A stretch of 64,000 nt of DNA from Varroa destructor. Lineage: Eukaryota; Arthropoda; Arachnida; Mesostigmata; Varroidae. Within the stretch, counting starts at the first letter, position 1. Each line of letters opens with the position of its first letter. The position numbers were made by a program, and so were the translations under genes. Positions 38,011 to 52,002 of this stretch are shown here, piece after piece. The notes beneath the pieces were generated by a model. It was not told where the DNA came from and ran no database searches. It worked only from the letters and a program-made list of their open reading frames with translations. The DNA lies in assembly GCF_002443255.2 (NCBI RefSeq), contig NW_019211455.1, positions 56,858,671-56,922,670 of the forward strand, read 5' to 3'.

Positions 38011-39186
38011 AAATACGTTACACACAGGTATCATTTAAATCTGCCTACCATGAATTAAGTGGTTCATAAGACGAAACGAGTTATTGAACTAATTGCGAGG
38101 AGTTGGCTAATGAGATGCAATGAAATCTTCACAAGGCCCAGACATCGCGCACGTAACTAGTGTCTGTGTCATTGTTGAAGTTAATTTGAAATAATAACTT
38201 GTATATTATGAATCGACTATATTCTCTCTTTTTAACTGGATCACCGCAATAAGCTAGCATTAAAAGTACAAAGATCCCAAATGTAATTCGAAGAAATCTC
38301 ACCCCCCAAAAACCTCATGTTTGTAAATCCGATGCCCTACCAAACATGTCATTGTGACATCGAAACACAACGCTTAGATATTAATCAACGGGAAGTTTCT
38401 ATCGGTTTAGTCGTATGGGCCCATATCTGTAAGGAATACTACCAAATTACCGAAAAGACTGGAAGTTTGACGTGCCATGGCATACCAGCATGATGAAATC
38501 TCCTAGATTCTATTATCCTGCAAAAAATTAAGGATGCTAAGCGGCGTTTCGATTGGTTACTGGAACAGCTTCTCTTTTTCTTGCCACGCGCTTGCCACAT
38601 CTACTATCAATACATAAATATATACTATATTTACGTGGAATATAGCGAAAGACTAGTCTATACAAACTCTTTCGTATTGCGAATAAAATTGTTTTGCGTC
38701 TCGAGAGAAAAGTTAGCCGACGGGAACGCGGACATGCGTCTACACATCGTGAGCATCCGCTATATACATCCGCGACGATACTTGACAATTGAGGCTGGCA
38801 TCCACATGTCGAATCATTCTCTATGCTGCTTCTATTGAAATAGGTACCTATGTAGAATAAGATGTATTTACTCAGGGTATGTGTTTGCCCTAGAGCAAGC
38901 GATTACCTCGATCACTGGAGTGAAAAAAGGGAAAGGTGATGCCGCTTAGTTAAGACTTTTGGCTTTCAAATAAATTAAGAAATTGTTTATTTCCAACATG
39001 AGGTAACAGCGGATCATCAACAAGGTCATTAAATGAGCTTACTTAATTTCATAAATCAATATTGTTGTTCATGACCGGATTTAGAAAATCGGCGACATAC
39101 ATCTTGTGCCATATTTTATACATACACACTTAAGGTTTACCAGCCTGAATCATTTCGCTCTTAATCTCTAACGGACCTCATTGCAG

Positions 39187-39255
39187 GTGTATAGTAAGTT
39201 GTTCCACGATGTTTCGGGACCGCGAATGCCCATAGGGAACTTATATGTTTTGTGA
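39187..39255 (+). CDS. Candidate short terminal exon
   Basis: Acceptor ctctaacggacctcattgcag leads into VYSKLFHDVSGPRMPIGNLY followed by two residues and TGA. It is only 22 codons long, so support is weak. Confidence 0.12.
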   Translation: MYSKLFHDVSGPRMPIGNLYVL

Positions 39256-41349
39256 CGTTTGACAGAATTGCATCTACTCACACCCGAGGCTAAGCAGAGA
39301 TCGCCTTTTATTTACAATATACTCCCTTATCCAATTCAACGAGGTAACCCTGCTCGTGTTGAACCTATTGCTGCTTATTACCGTTCCATTTTTCTATTTC
39401 TGCTAAGCGGTTTTATTTTTCTATGAAAACATTTTATTATTACCTTCGATACTTTCGGGATATGTCGCTTGTCAGTGTGTTATATCTAGTCAAAAAACAG
39501 GCTTAAAGAGTGCTTATTGGACCCAGCTACCGTCCGATATAGCCTAATAATAGCTAAGAAGTCGTTATAGTCATCATAAGATTTCTAAATTTTAGCTACT
39601 CACTGAGCGCCGCTAAAAATGTCACCGAATAAATTCGAACAATAAATATCTTGAATGAATTATCTTTACGTAAGAACGTTCATACGTTCTGTTACTGTGT
39701 GCCGGGCATTGTGCGTTATCCATAAACATCTCATACTGTACTGTTCTTTTAAGCCATGGTAACTGATGAACGGCTCAAGGTGTCTTAGCGTCTCTGCCAA
39801 TTTACGCTGTCATGCAAACCGTGCGCAACCACGGCAAGATAACACAAAACAATCAACAGTAGTTAGATTACCATTTTAATCGCAGTCGTTCGTTCAGCAC
39901 ACGCAGAATCTCGCCTACCATAGTGTTAATTTCAGGATAAGATCAAAATGGCCGTCCCCAACTGATAAGCCAGTATGTTAAGGGCATTTGCCTCATTCGG
40001 TTCACAGGTACGCTCCTGACGTGTGTCTCTTTATCGATAAAATCGGCTATCGGCAACAATGACTACATTTTACGATCGAAATTAGGCCGAGAGACCTGAA
40101 AAGGAGAATCAATTACGAGCAGATACCGACAGTTGGCTAATATAGGCTTAAGATTAAAATGAGAAAATTAGGTAAGCCGTCGTCATCGTCCTCTAATAAC
40201 AGGTCGTCAAGGGTCGTATTGAAAAAACTACAGTCAACAAATATAAATCTCACATAAGGAGGATGGTGATCTGAGTCTTCGTATAGACGAGTAAATGAGG
40301 CCGTTCGACGTCAGACGGAGCATGAAGTTGAATGTAATAATCGAAGTACTGGGAAAATAGGACATGGGCGAAAGTTGACATTTATTTGAGTCAGACAGTT
40401 AAAAGAAAAGTGTGCAATTAAAAGAAGGTTAATCATCGAAACATATACTTCTCAAATTGTAAGGGTAGTATTCGTTCAACTATAAAGTAAAATTTTCTCA
40501 ACTATTAATTTAAATCACTACCCAGTTTGGGACAAAAAAAAGTGTTACTTTTCGTTGTGCTTTATTAGTATATAAAGGCCTTGTTTACTATGCTTTATTA
40601 ATACATAGTCTGTGTATTATATTGGACTCGATAGTATACTGTTATAGAACATGAACAGTACGGTGCGATAGGAGTACAATATTTTTTATAAGAGGATTAT
40701 TGTGGAGATGCTGGCGGGCTTTCGAGGTGGATTGATCAGAAAAACGGATCCTTCAATCGACCTTTAAAAATACCATTATTTGCGCTTACTCATTTTTGTA
40801 TTCTTGTAGGCTATATTGGACATTGTGTTTCCAACTCTGACTAACTGTGGACGACGTAAGGTTCTAAATAATGCTGGATGTATGAGCCCTCAATAGACCA
40901 TACCAAGCCTTAATGGCATGTTGCACGAGCCATTAATTTTTCGCTTGAAGATTATTTCGGTTCAGCCTTGTTACGTTCCTAGGCCTAATAAATAATTATC
41001 GATCCTTATGTATGACTAGAACAACTTTAATTATGAAAGCGTTCGAGGATGCAGTGTAGTTGTGTTGTACGATCCGCAGCCAGGGAGTATCATTCTTTTA
41101 ACAACTGTTTTATAAAAAAATTTAAGAAAAAAAACGAACTAAATTAAGCAGACTTCAGCTATTGTTACGCTGTTTGAGAGTATATGGTTGAGTTATGGCT
41201 GTAAATTTTCAGGCATAAGACATAAATTGCTTATGCTTACAGATAAAAATATACACTTACAAGCCTTCGTGTAAGCATGCCTTGATTTTTTCACAAGTAT
41301 ACAAAGAAATAACGTTCTCTATTTCAGGTTGGCTTATCATTGGGATATC

Positions 41350-41820
41350 ACTTGAAAAAGAATACGGCATTTACTTTGCATTTTAGCAAGAAATTGATTG
41401 CATATTCCAGGTCATTGTCTATTATTAATCTCTTAACTAACTGATTTGTGCTATCTCGTGAGACATTTTCAGGTCTCGAGTTGAAAAACTTGTTCGACAA
41501 TTTTTTCACACTAGTTATCAGCTGTGCTCTTATCAGTTTGGTTTGCCAGTGATAGTCGAACGTGATAATCCGTCGGCGTGATGTCTGAAGATGCTGATGG
41601 ATATAAAAAAGGTCCCGCTTAGGCCTCTGAAACGCTGCTTGGACAACCTTCGCCGTGTGCGGTCCGAAATCGTCGTAGCAAAATACCCCTTGTTATCAGG
41701 TTTAGCCTGTTGAATACCCTCGTTTGCCTGATGCAAGTGGGATGTGTACAGGTCCTTGTCGACCATCTTGTTTTTCTCAAGTAGTTCGGGGTGTATAGGA
41801 GCCATCCAGTTGTCATCGTC
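41350..41820 (-). mobile_element. Second mariner transposase remnant
   Basis: Read on the minus strand: DKDLYTSHLHQANEGIQQAK, DNKG, then after a frameshift PHTAKVVQAAFQR, then HPSASSDITPTDYHVRLSLA (the HPPYSPDLAPxDYH block with the third catalytic Asp) and FFNSRPENVSRD near the C-terminus. It is the C-terminal part only, with several frame breaks. Its sequence differs from the 25.6-kb copy, suggesting a separate lineage or insertion. Confidence 0.75.
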
Positions 41821-41999
41821 GTTACCGAATTTTTCTAGAGATTTTTCGAGATTCTTTGGGCTGAGGCGTATCTTTCAGATTATCCATTTCTTTCCCTATT
41901 TCATATACATATGAACACACTATTTTTCGTCACCATCTACCGTGTAAAATAATGACTACATGTTGCCCGATGCCCAGCTATGTTGGATGAAGGAAGATG

Positions 42000-44900
42000 A
42001 AGGTGAAGAGGAGGAAGGAGGAGAGATGTTGGAAGCCAATAAAACCCCGAACTTTTCATATAATTATCACTGGTCTCACGCAGTTCCTTTCTAATGGCAC
42101 ATCAAAGTAAACAGATAATAGATACGAATGAGGCACAAAGGCGAACATTAGGAAATTTTTCATTTTTTTCATTAGGATCTATAGAAATCAGATTTGCAGA
42201 GAATCCGATGTAGCTGATCGGTTTCAATACTGGCAGTCTTTTCAGTTAAATGAAACTAACTAAATGGTATGCCTTTAGCAAATCATTGACTAATTGATGC
42301 GAGATCATTTTGCATATTCTATCGAAAACGTCTAGAGTAGATCGTGCAGAATACTTTGAACATGCAATGATTATATCTTATTAGACTGGTAGATGATCAA
42401 TTTTATCATGAACGTCTTTTTTTCGTCTTATGAAATGGTTCAAAAAGCATTTTCATCTAATTGGAATGATTAAATTACGCATCTCTATGTCGTACCCTAC
42501 AGGGGGTCAATTTCTCTTCATGTTTGAGTTCATAACAAACATTACTGCGCGCATTACAGGACACCAGCGTTTACCGCGAACAAGTCTTTGAAATCTGCTT
42601 AAGCTAATTGTTTATCAACTTTGCCCCACTCGTTTTTCTTGAGTCTCGATAGAGACTCGGTAAGGTTCAGCAAACCACAAAATCGCTACAACAGAGATAC
42701 CAAGCTACTTTTCCGGCCCATCTGCTAAGAAGTGTACTACCGCAATAGCTTACAATGTCGTCAATACTTCTCACAACTTGCTTACCTCATCACGAACTTC
42801 TTCATTTCATTAAGTAAAGCTGCATCTGCTGACCTTGGTGATACTATATGCCGGCCAATGTTATGGCGTGTCGTAAACAGACTAAAGGACAACAAGGACA
42901 TGGTGAATGAAGAGAAAGACTAAATGTGATCTTCCTGTACGTTTTTCCGTTAAGGAGCTAAGGTCTATTCCCCGACGCCCAGGCGCAGAATCCTGCTTCA
43001 ATCCTTTAGTGCAATGACTGCTGCTGTTGCGAGCCAAACAGGCTGGCTAGGTCATTAAGGACTGTGTTTCTAGTAATGGTATTCAGTAATCAACAGTCGT
43101 CGTGGCGACTGAATGGGGGCGTTTGACTTGTGGCGCGGATCGAAGCAGCAGCGTCTCCGCTGAACTTCTCGAACGGGTGAACAGACACGTCCTCCATAAT
43201 AATAATAAGGTTATTATAAAAAAAAATGATGACGAAAAAAAAAGACGTTGGAAGTTACTATTGCCCTAGCGCCGGTTTTCTCTAGTTCGCCTACCGCTGG
43301 GTGGTATCAGGAGCTTTTTTAGGATCTCCTCAAAGAATCCTTATCCGGTAGAAATACGGGCAGAGATGGCAACAGCAAAAGTATATACGCCAGTTCTCAA
43401 CACCAGCGGAGAATGACGAGAGCTACACCGGCCGACACTATACACCCATAGGAACTTAGGAAAATCCTATCATTTTGGTGAATTTATTGCTTTACGTGTA
43501 CGCCGAGCGTTACGCGACTAACTCAGCCGGTAACGTTAATGAAAGATATGATACGCTCATTTTACCGATATTCTTCATTTTGCCGTAACAGTCTAATTAA
43601 AGGAAACATTGAAATGTCAGCCTAAATTGAAAATAAGTGGTTTAATTTATTTCTATAGGGAAGCTCGCAGTATAGGCACAGCTAACGTGTATGTATGGTT
43701 TGTCAACAGGCCCAAAGTTTAGGCTTGATAATGAAATCGCAGGGCATATACGCGCTGTCTATTATTTTTGCGAGTCTGCCCACTTCGAGAGGATCTATAA
43801 GCACCACTATGGAAAATACGTTTATTCTCTATTATTCTTTAAGGAGCCCTTTACTGATGATTTAACTTGATTTTAGAGTTGTCAGCATCGTCAAGACAAG
43901 TGCGAGCATACAGACAAAACGGTGTTTGTGAAGGCTTAAAATAATGTTAGCATATGAGTGCCAGTCGAAGTTTTGCATAGCGTTCCTATCCCAACTATCA
44001 TCATTATTTCTGATCATGGTAAATTAACTTACTCTAGGTCCTCTCGCTGTCGTTTTTATCAATGAGACACCCACCTACAGGTCGTCCTAGACCGATTCTC
44101 TTGTCGATGATTTAATTCGTTAGCCGTGTCTTGATTGTTCAAGGTAAGAAAGGCTTCATTACAACTCCCAAGGTGGCATTGCTCTCTTTTCATTAGGCTG
44201 GATACTTTTCCTCATTGTGTTTGCCTTACAGCTTAATTCCTCAATTTTTTCAGCTTTTCTGGTATCATTTTTATATCGTTCCATTTTTCACTATTTACAA
44301 TTGCCATTGTAAAGTGATTCTATTTTAACACATCCGGTTTTAACCCCCTTGGGCCTTGACCTTTCGTACCGTACGTGAAAGAAGCCAATTTTGGCTTTTA
44401 TCAACTTAACCGAGATTCGACGTCTAGAGAACGCCATCAGCGGGGCTTTGAAAACTGCTGCGTAGCGAGTTTTTTCGTCAGGGAACAACGAAAACTAATA
44501 AAAAGACTGAAGAAACGAAGATAAATTTCATATGAATAAAATAGATTTAGTGGCTGAGATTGGCGAGTACGCAGACTAACTCTCGTTTACCGAAAATTTC
44601 GAAGAACTGCTCGTTCGATGCACACAATAATCTGGAGAAGAGTTTCATGAATAATTACTGTTATAACGAGGACATGAACAGTGACTTCACTGTTAAATTA
44701 GTACAGCTCTATTGGACTGCTCTGTGGATACAATTGACTGCAATATCCTTCATTTTTGGCTATAACGTAAGGAAGAACGTAAAGTAATACTGAGCCGTTC
44801 GGAAAAAAAATGCACCCGATACAACGTACGATAACCTATGTGTTTCGCTTGAACATTAGAATCATTTGTCCTTAAATTCGATTTGTACGTTACAAGCACG

Positions 44901-47256
44901 GTATGTGCCTTTCTATCATCTGTAATAATGAAATACCACATACTGCCAATAGTTCAGCTTATAAAAAAAAACTGTTAAATATGTTGTGTGAGTTTTTTAC
45001 GACTGGGGTAAATGGAATGCCTGCAAATGCACCCTTGCCAAAGAAAGAGGTTTTTTTTAGCTAGCTAGCAAGCTATTCTTTAGGTCGAACGAGAGCCGCA
45101 AGCCAGGTTGAGAGATGCAAACGACGACTCGCGAAGTACGTCTTCTTTGACGTACCGAAGCGCAAAAGAGTGAACTCATAAATGCATTTGTCCAAACAAA
45201 GATCGCCCAACCCTATCTCTTCCTGACGCTTGCGTTCCATGTGCGATAAACATTAGCAGAAACAGCAGCAGTGTTTATAACGAGCCTGGCCTTAAAGGCG
45301 TGGTAGCTGAATAACTTAAGCTCGGGTGCCGGCGATCCTGAGTGTTGCTCCTCCTATCGGGTCTGATTCTGCTTGAACGTCCGCGCTTGCTGGCACGTTC
45401 CTCTCGTTCGGGTGCGCGTCTTCTAAGCGGTTACACTTATAGCGTTTCGTACGATAGATTATTTTCGAGGTTACTGTGACCCTGACAAAATCAAGGTTGC
45501 CCGTGTTTACTTGCGTTTTGACTCTATGAGCATTACCATAAAAGCGTAACCTATATGAATATATATATAGACAAAAGGAGACCTGTAAGCGCATATTTAT
45601 GCATACGAATCTATATAGTTGACTATGGCGAATATACAGTTACGCATCGTTTCACTTAGGTTGTGCACAACTGCCGTGCGGAAAGCTTGTGCGCATCGTG
45701 AGCTTGTACAGGCCACCTATAGATACTACTGAATGTTTCGAAACTACCTAGCGCCGTACCCTGTTCACCTTATTTTCAGCCTAATTACACTGACTGAGAC
45801 AAAACTGCCAACAAAATCGGTTTGACCACATGGATCATCATATGCTTTCGGAGGTGCTATGGAATAAACTGTGTGTAGTGTTCGAAGTTGCCACGGCTGT
45901 TAGCCTTGATGTGTAATGCATTGGGTGGTAAGCCGCCATACGCTAGGATATAACTAAAATCTGATTTTCTTTAAAAAAAAAAACTCAGTGATTCCTTTGT
46001 CTATTTAGATACGCATCTTGTTCGGCGTTGATTTGTTACTGTACTATTGTGCCTGAGACGATTAGTTTAATTTTTGTTGAAAGAGTTACGATACCCACAC
46101 TAATTATGAACTTCATAAGATTGATCGAACTTTAAAGCTGGCTTATCCGCCATTTTCTGTAAGTTGAAAAATTCGTACCAACAAAAATAGATAAGTAAGT
46201 TATGCAGAGAAAGGGCGGCTGCTATTTGTTGAACGTAAGCAGAATTTCGAAAATTAGCTAAACAAAATGAGCGCCTAATTATAGAATAACATAGAACTAA
46301 CGCAAAGTAGCTAGCTGCTATTGGCACAATATCAAATATGAAGCTGTTGGCGTCTGATAGAATATTTAATATGTCTTTACCATATCTATGTTATTTTTAT
46401 TTGTAACTGTGAAATGTTTGGGCGAACCAAATTACTCTGAGACTCGCTTATTATTGCCGTACGTCAAGAAGACCATAATGCTCTGTTACCGTTTAAGCTT
46501 TTTAGATAAAACTGTCACGCTGTATAAACATTATGTAAAGCTTCTTGTCATACCTCTTATTTACGTTGTTTTGGTTTGAGAAACTTCGGGTTTAATGTGT
46601 TTGCGAGTATCACATCTAATGTAGCATAGAATTGTTATTTCATTTTGTCTGCTAGTATAGCTGGCAAGCGGCATTTTCAGACGAGTGTATAAGTTTACTG
46701 CTCGTGTGTCACTCCCACAAATTGCAACAAACGTTTACAAGGTTGCTTTATATTGTGGCTGTTGTACGCGTAAGCTCGCGACTGTGTTTTACTCTAAGTT
46801 TTAGGGGTTCCTAAATTAAAATCCTCATTCTGCTACTAGATGCTCCATGCGAAATGATAAACGGATCTATAAAGCATTGTAATTGTTCCTATGAACAGCC
46901 ACGGAATGACGTGCATCGGTCACTTTTTGCTTCACCGCTTCCTTCTGCCTTGTTTAGGCTCTCCGCCGCAGGCCACTCGTTTCTTTCCTCCCCTGACAAC
47001 CGACATGAGCTGGGTATATGCATCGGACCTTCAGTAACGAGCTAAACTTCATGAGCAAAAGTGAAAGAACACCTCAAAAAGAAGAGTCAGTTAAACAGAT
47101 CCGCAGGACTTACTCGACCCGCCCCGTAGTCTGAGAGGGCCAAGAACGAAATAAGTTCGCAGTCTCGTTCGATTATCTTAGGCTTAACATTTAACGAGCG
47201 AGAATTAATTGACAGCTTTATCTCCCACGTTGTGACGTTATATCTGCTTATAGCGG
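42000..47256. other. No convincing gene
   Basis: A GA-rich stretch at 42000-42044 and slightly GC-richer sequence at 45.1-45.5 kb; short frames only. An inverted pair GTACGTC/GACGTAC lies near 45136-45155. Confidence 0.5.
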
Positions 47257-47904
47257 TTATAATGGAAGCACTAATAATAGGGGCGAAGCATCTGTTGGAA
47301 AGAAGGACACTTCGAACGCATTGGACATTGAATAGGTGGGCACAGTGTACGGGTTCGGGGTGGTTGACGCCGGCTGGGTGGACACAGTGGTCTGATACCA
47401 AAGCAGCGATCCATTGAAGACTAGCAAAGTGTGTTGTAAGCGTGGTGAAGATCCATGGCAGCGAGTTCTGACAAGAGACAAGAAACATGACGAGAAAGGG
47501 GCAGGGTAAAAACTGGGGCGTGGGAAGCGATTCTGCTGACTCACCTGCTATTACCATTGATAAGGCTTTCTCCCATTTCGTTCATGTCGTTTGAACGCGA
47601 TGAATTGCCGGCGGGAACATTTGCGACAGAAATGACCGGGCCTATGGAACGTAGCTGCACCGATTCTGACGAGCATTCGCCTTTCAGTATCTTGCCTACA
47701 TTTAGCCACAGCCACTGCTTGTCCATTCGCGGGGCCCCTTCTTTCTCTAACCGGTCGGAGTGCAACCCCCCTTTGCTAGCTGGAGTCCAGCTCATGAGGG
47801 ACCGTTATCCTTTTAAACTGATATTGCTGTTTCTACTCAAATTGCACACTTTCTTTCGGTTTGAACTTACTGTTAGGTTCTTCTCCTGGAGCATTGTTGT
47901 GCAT
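47257..47904 (-). CDS. Hypothetical protein, three-exon minus-strand gene
   Basis: Join (minus) 47904-47871, 47779-47545, 47467-47257; 159 residues. Introns of 91 and 77 nt use gtaagt...ctccag and gtgagt...cttgtcag, the latter with a long pyrimidine tract, and phases match. An in-frame stop lies upstream of the ATG. The first half is charged (HSDRLEKEGAPRMDKQWLWL), the middle is Ser/Asn-rich, the end is Thr/Pro/Ser-rich (TTVSTQPASTTPNPYTVP) and closes with a hydrophobic tail. I recognise no family. A second frame of exon 3 is also open to a gtaagt near 47115, so the last exon could be read differently. An AAAATGGCGGC motif (YY1/Pho-like) and a TATA-like AAATATAG lie just upstream. Confidence 0.4.
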
Positions 47905-48025
47905 AATTAACGTCGCCTAGCGCTTGCCTCGAGACCTGCCGCCATTTTCCTTCGACTCCCTTACGATTCTGCAACGGTATTGCAACTGTGCCCGCCACGG
48001 CGCTCGGCTATATTTACATTTATCC
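47905..48025 (-). promoter_or_regulatory. Possible promoter/leader of the 47-kb gene
   Basis: On the minus strand AAATATAG (TATA-like, about 48012) precedes AAAATGGCGGC (about 47950), a YY1/Pho-type motif common near animal transcription starts. That motif also starts a 12-codon upstream ORF that stops before the main ATG. Confidence 0.25.
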
Positions 48026-48330
48026 CAGGATCAAGAAGGAGCTGCATTAGAAGACGAATGAAGGCGTCCCACATTTCTCTCGACATTTGCTTTCCGACTT
48101 CGGTTCTGTGCTAGAGGTTCGCTTCTGTAATTGGCGCTACCGTCACCACTACATAAATAGGACACCCCTGCTAACAAAAAAACATCCCTCGCTCGCATAC
48201 GGCGCAAAACACACGTGTGTTTTCTCAAGGCGTTTAGGGCAAGGAAACTGCAGGAAGTAGTGTTGTTGTGAAATACATGAAGTAAACGTTGTCGGACTGA
48301 CTGTAACAAGGTATGCGTTCGCTTAGTCAC

Positions 48331-50767
48331 TCAATTACTTGTTCTCTTATACATACTTTACACGAATGAACGCGAACCTCTGGGTATGAAGGCAATTAAG
48401 TAGCTCTAACTCAATCTATGGCATATCTTGGGAACATTTTATACATTCTGCAATATATGACTAGCAGTAAGGTATGTTCCGATTCTGGATTAGAATAAGG
48501 GAGAACAATCGGCTGCGAACAGGTTCGCAAGTCTTCTTTACAAACCCACATCGTGTGTTTGCTATTTCTCATTTGGCTAAGAAGCAGAGAAAATATAGGT
48601 ATCTGTTTTGCTATCAGAGCCGTGTCCGAATATGCCGATCAAACAATTGGCTGCATATGAAGTCATCTCTACCAAAAACAGCCAATTTGACGGGTTCCTA
48701 TCAAACTCAGTAGCAGACGACAATGCATCTATAAGGCGCCTACTTTCTCCCTACAGTCTGATTAGAGTGAAAAGTATAGGTAGTCTATTTATCCGCATTG
48801 TTGTTGACAGCAAACTCCGTACGTTTAAAAATTAGGTTCGAATGTCGATTCCACTTGTTGGAATCGGGGCCGTCGTAAAGAAGATGTTTTGCGAAACGCA
48901 AAAGTTTAAATCTTTCATGTTGTAATCCAGATGCTGTAATACGGATTTCACAGCATTAACGTGGGATATATTATGTCTAATCTTCTGTAGGCAGGCAATT
49001 AGGCGAAGAGAAAGAAAGGTAGAACACGATCCCAGTAGCCTGTATGGGTGTGCGAAAAACTCTGCAAAGCTTTCTAAGCACGGTGCAATCATATTTGCGA
49101 TTTATAGCGTCATTCGCTTTGTCTACGTAGCCGTTTTTGGTAAGCCAACAGTTCGTCTTTGAGTCAACGTTATAGGTAGAGCAGACAGCGAAAAAGGCCT
49201 TAATTTTTGACCAAAGTGACCCTCATGAAATATAGTTCAGTCCAAACGTAATGTATGTGATACATACGAGTAATCTTAATTGCATAAAGATTCTGTTTAC
49301 TTTTTTTTGTTTCTACCTACCTCGGCTCCTATACTTCTTGCAAAGAAATGTTTGCCTTGATTTGTTAACGTTATCTTTCATATGTTACCCTCGTATGGAC
49401 CGTTTCGAAAATTCTAGAATTCGTTTCTGACGGCTAGTTAGCTTTTACTGTTTATATTCATGATTCTGTTTATTATAGAAGAGAAGTTGGAAAATAGCAC
49501 TAAGCGTTATCTTTCTAAGTTAGAGCTTCCCCATTGAAAAGTGTCCTAGCGGCTTTCTTTTTAAGTCTACTTGGACTATAATTGCCAGTTTAGCAAAAGT
49601 CTCTCTAAGAGCCTCCTATGTTAAAAAAGAAGGCGCTGACCTTAAGGGGTTAATATCAAGAAAATCAGACGAGTATTTACTACAGTTACTTACTTTCGCA
49701 GGATTCGATGACTGTCCCCGACATAATTCTAGGCTTTTAATGATATGTTGTTTGCGATACTTAGCAAGGCAGTGCTGTCTAAAGCTTCACATATATATGG
49801 TGTCCTGATACAAGTATCCAATTTCGGAAGCAAGTCTGAAAAATATTAAAGTAATGATACGGCACACGACAGATCACTCTATTAAAGGTTGGCATGCTTT
49901 AAACAGACGAAGGCTTTTTGTTGGCCATGATCAGTTGAGTTACTGATTGCTTTTTGATCAATGGACGCGAGCGTGGAAAACGTACAGCAAACTCTACGTG
50001 TACATAGATTATATATACTATGAAGGATCAGATCGTTAGTCAACAGTATATCAAGGAGGCCTTTGAACCCCAACCGCGTCCGAATTATTAGCTGTTCACT
50101 GGTTACATTTGTGAGCGTAACAGTAATATCTATTGGATTGTCCGGATCTATCTAGCGGGTCAAATTAAAGCAGAACAGCTATAGTAAATACATTTAGATT
50201 TGGGGAATACATTTTTCGTTCTTTAATTAACGGTTAAAAGCAGGGTTTTGGAAATTTACTATATTGAAATTTGTTATCGTTGGCTTATTCAAGAGACTCC
50301 TCGGTAAAGTGTGTTATGTCACCTATTGAGGCATGCCAGCCATCATAATAACGCGGACCAAAATCAGGAAAATATCGGGACCGAATGCCTAAAAACACTT
50401 CGAGAAAATGAAGTAACGAATGCAGTCCGCTATCCCGAGTTCTTCATAACATTAGACCTCATCACTTTCCTTCAACTATTTCCTGGATTGAGTAAGAGTT
50501 GGTAATCGAACGTTAACTTCAATTCAATATTATTAAGTTCATGTGATTACAAGGCTTTCCATGGTGTAGAAATGGCAGTTAATGGGTACGTGTATCTAAC
50601 GACCGATTTACTTTAAGAAACTATAGATAGAAAAATTAGAGATGGAACGCGAATCGTGGTACATGGTTGCCCAACGACTGCCAAAGCACTAAAACAAATA
50701 TGCGGAAGAAAAGAAAAGATGACCTCGAACAAATATTTCATTCATTCTAAGCCAAACAGTTAAAAAG

Positions 50768-50798
<31 letters not shown>

Positions 50799-51738
50799 GA
50801 TTGTTCGTACCATTTGGTAAATTTGCGTAGTGCTCGAGTTACTGTCCCATGAGGTTTTGCATGAATAACTAGACGCTATAAGAGAATGTAAAGCCATATT
50901 AGCGAAAAAAATCTAGGAAACGAGATTGATTCGTTTTTAAGCTGGCTTTCTCTCAAACATAACAGCGACTTGCTCTAGATCCTATAAAAGTCATTTAACT
51001 TCCAGGAGTCTTTTGTTGTTCTAAGGGTATCTAGTAACAACTCTCTTGATTGATATATGTCCCGTACCATCTGAGCAACTTTGTTAAGCATATCTTTAAG
51101 TAACGAGTAGTTAGCATCCAGCCCTATCACTGACACATGTTGTAAGATAATCGCCTATATTTAACTACCTCAGTTCGAGAAATCTTCTATTAATAGAAAA
51201 ACGTACAGGTGGCAGCGAAGCCAGCCTTTGCGTCCTGGAATACACCCCCGGGCTCTTTCGAATGTAGGCATCGCTCTGTACACAGTACGGACGGTACAGA
51301 AATCCAAGAGTTGCCACAAAAGAGCTTTTCTAAGATCTAAGGGCAACGTAGCGGCATAACAAGGGCTAACAATAGATCACGTGTCATACGTATGTAACAT
51401 TCATTGAAACAACAAATTCGGTTGTGCACAAGTTGCAAGCAATTAAACTAGTAACTTAATAGGCTTTCATAGCGCACCTAGTTTCACATGCAAATCAGCG
51501 AAACGTTCTGGTTTGGAAAAACGATTTTGAGGGAACTTAGCTAGCTAACTTTCTACTGTGTTCTGTTCGCTAGCTGAGTGCACTAACACCCATAAAGGCT
51601 TCGTTGACTTGTCATCAAGGAACGAAGTTGAGGTTAACTACATCAGCGTTTCTTATAAATACCTTTAATGCATACTCTGAATGAGGCTGCCGGCTAATCT
51701 TATGCTATTAAATAAATAAGGGCAGTCCATTGACGGAT
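48331..51738. other. No convincing gene
   Basis: Short frames on both strands and one TA array; no family signal. Confidence 0.5.
50768..50795. repeat. (TA)14 microsatellite
   Basis: Uninterrupted TA units. Confidence 0.95.
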
Positions 51739-52002
51739 ATGAAGATCGCCGCAAGACAATTAATATATGTGATCCTGCTCACGGTGTTTACTATATTTGC
51801 AATGTCGCTAGTTTTTATACTCCTATTCGAAGCGATCATAGAAACTGAATCTATGATTGGCAGTAGCATTAAGCCTAAAAAACCTAAAAAACATGGCCTG
51901 ACTTCGAAGCTTTTTTTAAGTGTACGACGCAAAGAAGCCAAAGCTTACAGCGTGTTAGGACGAATCCGAACACGTTGGGTTTGGAGTTTTGTAATTCCGT
52001 GA
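51739..52002 (+). CDS. Candidate small membrane protein with basic tail
   Basis: 87 residues from ATG 51739. The N-terminus has one positively charged stretch, then a transmembrane-like segment (LIYVILLTVFTIFAMSLVFI), a short acidic part and a Lys/Pro-rich tail (IKPKKPKKHGLTSKL). First codon positions are purine-rich, as in coding sequence. The opposite strand is also open. No family is recognised. Confidence 0.25.
   Translation: MKIAARQLIYVILLTVFTIFAMSLVFILLFEAIIETESMIGSSIKPKKPKKHGLTSKLFLSVRRKEAKAYSVLGRIRTRWVWSFVIP

Noticed and set aside
47087..47557. 156-codon minus frame, the longest outside PLA2 exon 4
   Set aside because: Runs through the intron and acceptor of the 47-kb model, and no upstream exon fits its phase; kept as an alternative frame for exon 3 only.
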